Made by a program: the position numbers and the translations under genes
Part shown: one piece after another, positions 60,447 to 64,000 of the stretch
How positions within the stretch are numbered: position 1 is the stretch's first letter
How the letters are laid out: each line of letters starts with the position of its first letter
Source: Eutreptiella sp. 'Long Island Sound 2002'
Lineage: Eukaryota > Euglenozoa > Euglenophyceae > Eutreptiales > Eutreptiaceae
Direction: 5' to 3'
Length of the DNA stretch: 64,000 nt
NCBI GenBank assembly: GCA_964036045.1
Contig: OZ038378.1
Location: 43,543,639 to 43,607,638, forward strand
The notes under the pieces: model-generated
What the model was told of the DNA's origin: nothing
The model's input: only the letters and a program-made list of their open reading frames with translations
The model's database searches: none

Positions 60447-63238
60447 ATGCCTGCACCCCTGTACCCCGCCACACATTCCCAATGGTTGCAGAAGGGTGGG
60501 AAGCTGGGAGAGTGGAAGCATCCGGAGAAACTGAAGCACGACGCCTTCGTTGTCTTTCAAATGAAACAAGCCACGAGTATGTGTGTGTGTGTCTTCGTTT
60601 TCATCTCGCTTCTCGCCTTGCACCGCTATCCTCCTCACCCCCTTGTGTCGCAGCGGGGTGGCATGCCGGATGGGTCAATCGGAAGAAGAAAGGGGCCAAG
60701 GACAAGCAGGAGAAAGAATTTTGGTTGACGAACCTCACAACGTATCAGGTGTACCACGTTCACGGGTTTGCGGTTGATGTGACCACTGTTTTACGCTGCC
60801 TGTTCTCCCCTACCGCCTCTTGCACCCTTTCACAGGTCAAGGCCCCGAAGGGCAAGCCACATGCGCCGCATGTGGTGCAGGACGTCCGCAACAAGAAGGA
60901 TGGCTACTTGAAATACAAAAAGGTGTTTTATGTGTTCTGCGCGTTTTATCCGTTCCCTTTCTCGTTGCCTCTGGATCTGCCTCTGGTTGTGTGTTATGCA
61001 TTTTGCGCGTTCTTGGCGCTCTGCGTGCTTCCTCTGGTATTGCCTCTGGGGTTGCCTCCATGTGTCTTGCAGGTTCTGCATGTTTTACAGATTCCGCGCG
61101 ACCGGCTGTGGACGTGGATCCAAGATGAGGGAACCACGGAGAGTTCGGATGAGGACGAGTCGGAAGAGGATTCGGAAGAGGAGCCGGAGGAGGCAGAGGA
61201 GGCGGAGGAGGAGGAGGAGGAGGAGGGCAGTGATGCTGCCAGTGTGAAGGACGAGGACGAGCCCTCCCTCGCCCAACGCGCACCCCGAAGCACCCACCTC
61301 GAGGTGGTTGCCCGCATGGCCGCAAAGGGGACCCCTGTGAAGGCGAAGCCAGAGGCAAAGCCAGAGGCAAGGCCAGAGCCGGAGGAGCTGTCCAAGAAGA
61401 AGAAGGAAAAGACGAAGAGTCCACCCAAGAAGAAGAGCAGCAAGGGCAAGAAGGTGGAGGAGAGGCCCAAGCATGTGCGTTACGCAGTGGAAGGCGAACC
61501 GCACCGGACGATGCCCACAGGTGCAACCCGAGGGGAGAAGTACCAAGCCGGTGCCACCTACGACAACGATGTGCAGGTCATGCAGCGCACCCTGGAGTCG
61601 GAATATGAAGTGTCACTCGGACGAGTATGCCAACACTACAAAGTGTGTTTGGCCGAGGAAACACAAGCGCGCCGCGAATTGGGCCTGGCGCTGCTTCTGG
61701 TGACGGACGTGCGGGCGTACAGTGTGCAGATGGTCCTCCGCTGTGGCACGAAGAATGCACAAAGCACAGCCGCTACCAGAGAACTGTTTGAGGAGCGATA
61801 CCCCAGCAGCTCACCCCGCCAAGGCGCAACCGGGTTGTTCAAGGGGGTGTCGGTGTGCACGAACTGTGTCGGAGCCCCGGACTGGCCTACGGAATTTGGT
61901 GACCCCGCAGCTGCAGGCCTGCCGTTGGCGAAATTGAAGGGGGAGCCCCTGTCGTCTGGATACCGACCACGGCGCAGCATGGACCAGCTGAGTGCGTTTG
62001 GTGCGGAGGACATTGTCGACATGCCCACTGACACTTTGCAGGTGTACTGCATGTGTTGCGTGTTCCCTCTGTAACGCCTCCAGTGCAGCGTGTAGCGCGT
62101 CTTCGGCGTTCTGCGCGTGCTACGTGTTCCCGACGTTGCGCCTCTTCGTTGCCTCTGGGGGTGCCTTCCGGTGTTGCACGCCCTTTGCGTGGTCTGTACA
62201 GGAGAAGCTGTCGCGCACGGTCCGCATGGCTGGCCTCATGGCCTACACCTTAACGGAGGACAGAGGTGTCGACCTCCCCGACACAGGGGCCTGGACACTC
62301 GTGAGAACAAAGGATGCAAAGAGGCAGCGGGTGTGCATTCCTGTGCTGGGCGTCGTGGCACGGGTCTTTTCACTTGCCTCTGGAGTTGCCTCCTGTCTGC
62401 TTTGGGCGTCCTACGCGTTCTACGCGGTCTGCACGTTCGATTCTGTGACTGCCTCTGGATTTGCCTTCCCATGTCTTACCTGTTTTGCGCGCTCTGCATG
62501 TTCTGCAGACAACCTGGGAGGAGTATGGGTATCCGCAGCAGCATGGGTATCCGTATGAGCCGCGATACGAGTATGAGCCGCGGTACGAGTACCAGCCGAT
62601 GAAGACGGATCCGGAAATGCCTTCGAGCTCCGGGAGCCTCCCGTATGGGTCCGACCCGTACAGGTACCGGCCCCAGGATTATCCGCCGCCACCCACGTAT
62701 CCTCCTCCGCAAGGAATGCTGCAGCCACCGCCACCGCCGGGGATCCCACCAGCGCCAATACTCCCACCACCCCAGCCACTGCCGCCAGGACCTCCGCCAC
62801 CACTGCCACCGTCCGGGGAGCAGCAAGGCAGGCCGAAGATGGGGCCGGAGACGGGACCCCCGCACACGGAAGGTGCACAGGTGCGCGTTGCACATTGGTA
62901 CTATGCGTTCTAGGGGATTTGCGCGTAGCCTCCGGGTGTGCCTGTGGATGCGAGCCCCGTGTTCTCCGCGTTCTGCACGTTCCACACGTTTTCTTTTTGG
63001 TGCCTCTCGGATTGTATCTAGAGGTGGGTTGCATGTTTCACGCGTGTTCCGTGTTCTGCAGCACCCAATCAAAACGGAGCCGGAGGAGGAGTCGACCGCG
63101 CCAATGGATCCACCGCAGGAGCCGGAGGCAGCCAAGGAAGAGAGCGCTGGGGCGCCGAAGAGCGATGCGGAAATGGGAGAGGAGAACCGGACGAAGCCGC
63201 AGCGGCGGGAGAGGAGATGGAGGAGAAGGACGAGATAG
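60447..63238 (+). CDS. Gene X copy 2: spliced acidic/Pro-rich protein
   Basis: Exons 60447-60576, 60654-60748, 60836-60922, 61091-62041, 62202-62330, 62509-62880, 63062-63238; from exon 3 on all junctions are phase 0. Product about 660 residues: MPAPLYPATHSQWLQKGG; TGWHAGWVNRKKKGAKDK; VKAPKGKPHAPHVVQDVRNK; RLWTWIQDEG; an acidic run; a Lys/Pro run; the conserved domain (MQRTLESEYEVSLGRVCQHY, RELGLALLLVTDVRAYSVQM); AGLMAYTLTEDR; a Tyr/Pro-rich stretch (YEYEPRYEYQPMK, then polyproline); and HPIKTEPEEES. No internal stop, unlike copy 1. The tail differs from copy 1 by one frame after about 63170: the alternative frame DEAAAAGEEMEEKDEIVQI matches copy 1 DTETAAEGKMTDGEIQEV. Nuclear scaffold-like composition; function unknown. 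Confidence 0.65.
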
Positions 63239-63305
63239 TGCAGATTTAGTAAATCGGGCCGACCTAAGTTGGAGCAGCCCAGGCAGCATTTTTTCAAACA
63301 CACAG

Positions 63306-63437
63306 GAGGGGGATGAGTGGCCCGACCCCGATGAGGTCCGCGGCAGACAAACCTCACAACCCCTCTTCTTTTCCAGGCCAGTGCCGTTGGCCCAGCAAGC
63401 ACATTCACAACCAACCCCACAGTGGTGGCATCGGTAG
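63306..63437 (+). other. Conserved downstream peptide block, copy 2
   Basis: After an acceptor-like cacacag at 63299-63305 the frame reads EGDEWPDPDEVRGRQTSQP and ends PQWWHR stop. A donor-like gtaaat lies at 63249. Counterpart of 57191-57335. Confidence 0.5.
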
Positions 63438-63816
63438 GCGGCGCTTCCATTGGGGCACCGACGCCGGTATTTATTGCGTTGTGAATACTTTTTTGACGTT
63501 CGGATGAAGGGTGGCGGCTGCGGCCGCTGCTCTGCGTGGACCATGTAGGGTGCACGGACACCGTTTCAAGAAAGGAACAATTGACTTGTTCGTGTTGCCG
63601 CCCACATTGCCCCATCCCCTGTCCTGCGTGTGTTTCGTGTAATACGCGCTCTACGTGTCTGCTTCTGTGTCTGCCTCTGGAGGTCGTGTTACGCGTTCTG
63701 CGTGTGCTGCGCGTTCTGCACGTTCCGCTTTTGCTGCCTCTGCTGTTGCCTCTGGAACTGCCACTGGTGTGTTGCGTGTTCTACAGAGTCTCATTTCTCA
63801 ACAATCTTTGGTTGTG
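63438..63816 (+). other. Spacer before transposase 2, intron-like
   Basis: TGCCTCTGGAGG, GCGTTCTGCGTGTGCTGCGCG and a 3' site TGTTCTACAG at 63786, as before copy 1. No gene. Confidence 0.5.
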
Positions 63817-64000
63817 ATGCCACCAAAATTTCAACCACCGCTGTACGACCATAGGCTCCCACGGGAGGACTGTGCGGCCGATATCCAATACGGTATCCGG
63901 CCCGGGGAATCCTGGCTCATCGGCTATACTGAGGACGAGGTGTGGGACCATATCATGGCCCCCATAGAGAATCTACAATGCCAAGCCCTACGGGACCACG
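63817..64000 (+). CDS. PiggyBac-like transposase, copy 2, N-terminus only
   Basis: From ATG 63817: MPPKFQPPLYDHRLPREDCA, then GYTEDEVWDHIMAPIENLQC, running off the window. Copy 1 has LPVEDCAANIMHGVRPGQ and GYTEDEVWDHMLAPIQELQ at the same place. Catalytic part not in view. The distance between the two transposase starts is 6085 bp, so the unit is repeated in tandem. Confidence 0.8.
   Translation, partial: MPPKFQPPLYDHRLPREDCAADIQYGIRPGESWLIGYTEDEVWDHIMAPIENLQCQALRDH

Overview
This is a eukaryotic nuclear window made almost wholly of mobile DNA. Evidence: GT-AG introns, an APE-type non-LTR retrotransposon, a PiggyBac-type transposase, long (TA)n and (GT)n microsatellites, and no operons or bacterial ribosome sites. 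The coding DNA is GC-rich with many poly-G/poly-C runs. Dioxygenase-bearing DNA transposons would fit a unicellular green alga, but that assignment is inference; I cannot name the organism. No RNA genes and no clear host housekeeping genes were recognised.

1-23.9 kb: two families of composite DNA transposons. Each carries a 2-oxoglutarate/Fe(II) dioxygenase exon, a coiled-coil exon spliced to it, and a D-D-E transposase with a CxxC insert. Family A is a head-to-tail array: unit A1 (5' end outside the window), unit A2, and the first bases of A3. Family B has distinct terminal inverted repeats starting CCTTCGTGAAC. Autonomous B2 (7557-14451) sits inside non-autonomous B1 (3971-16049), and B1 interrupts the A2 dioxygenase. 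Between the coding modules lie arrays of short CpG palindromes: GTTATCGCG half-sites in A, TTCGTACGAA in B. Several of these arrays lie in introns. A2 is decayed and its transposase is split by a 2.2 kb insertion holding a degenerate gag-like frame.

23.9-47.6 kb: a 5'-truncated non-LTR copy on the + strand and a full-length copy on the - strand form an imperfect 6 kb palindrome around (TA)n. The full copy has a 2374-codon ORF1 (His-rich repeats, CCCH finger, Ulp1-like protease) and a 2.2-thousand-codon ORF2 (APE endonuclease, reverse transcriptase, zinc fingers). Both lie in one frame, separated by a single TGA. Upstream lies 4.7 kb of GC-rich DNA ending in tandem 0.66-0.7 kb monomers.

47.6-53.5 kb: six (TA)n tracts separated by five short elements of three families. 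Each element fills the gap between two tracts exactly.

53.5-64 kb: two tandem copies of a two-gene unit. Gene X is multi-exon, acidic and proline-rich, and unrecognised; a PiggyBac-like transposase follows it. Copy 1 of X has an in-frame TAG. Copy 2 runs off the window at the start of its transposase. The introns of the unit share an unusual repeated sequence vocabulary.
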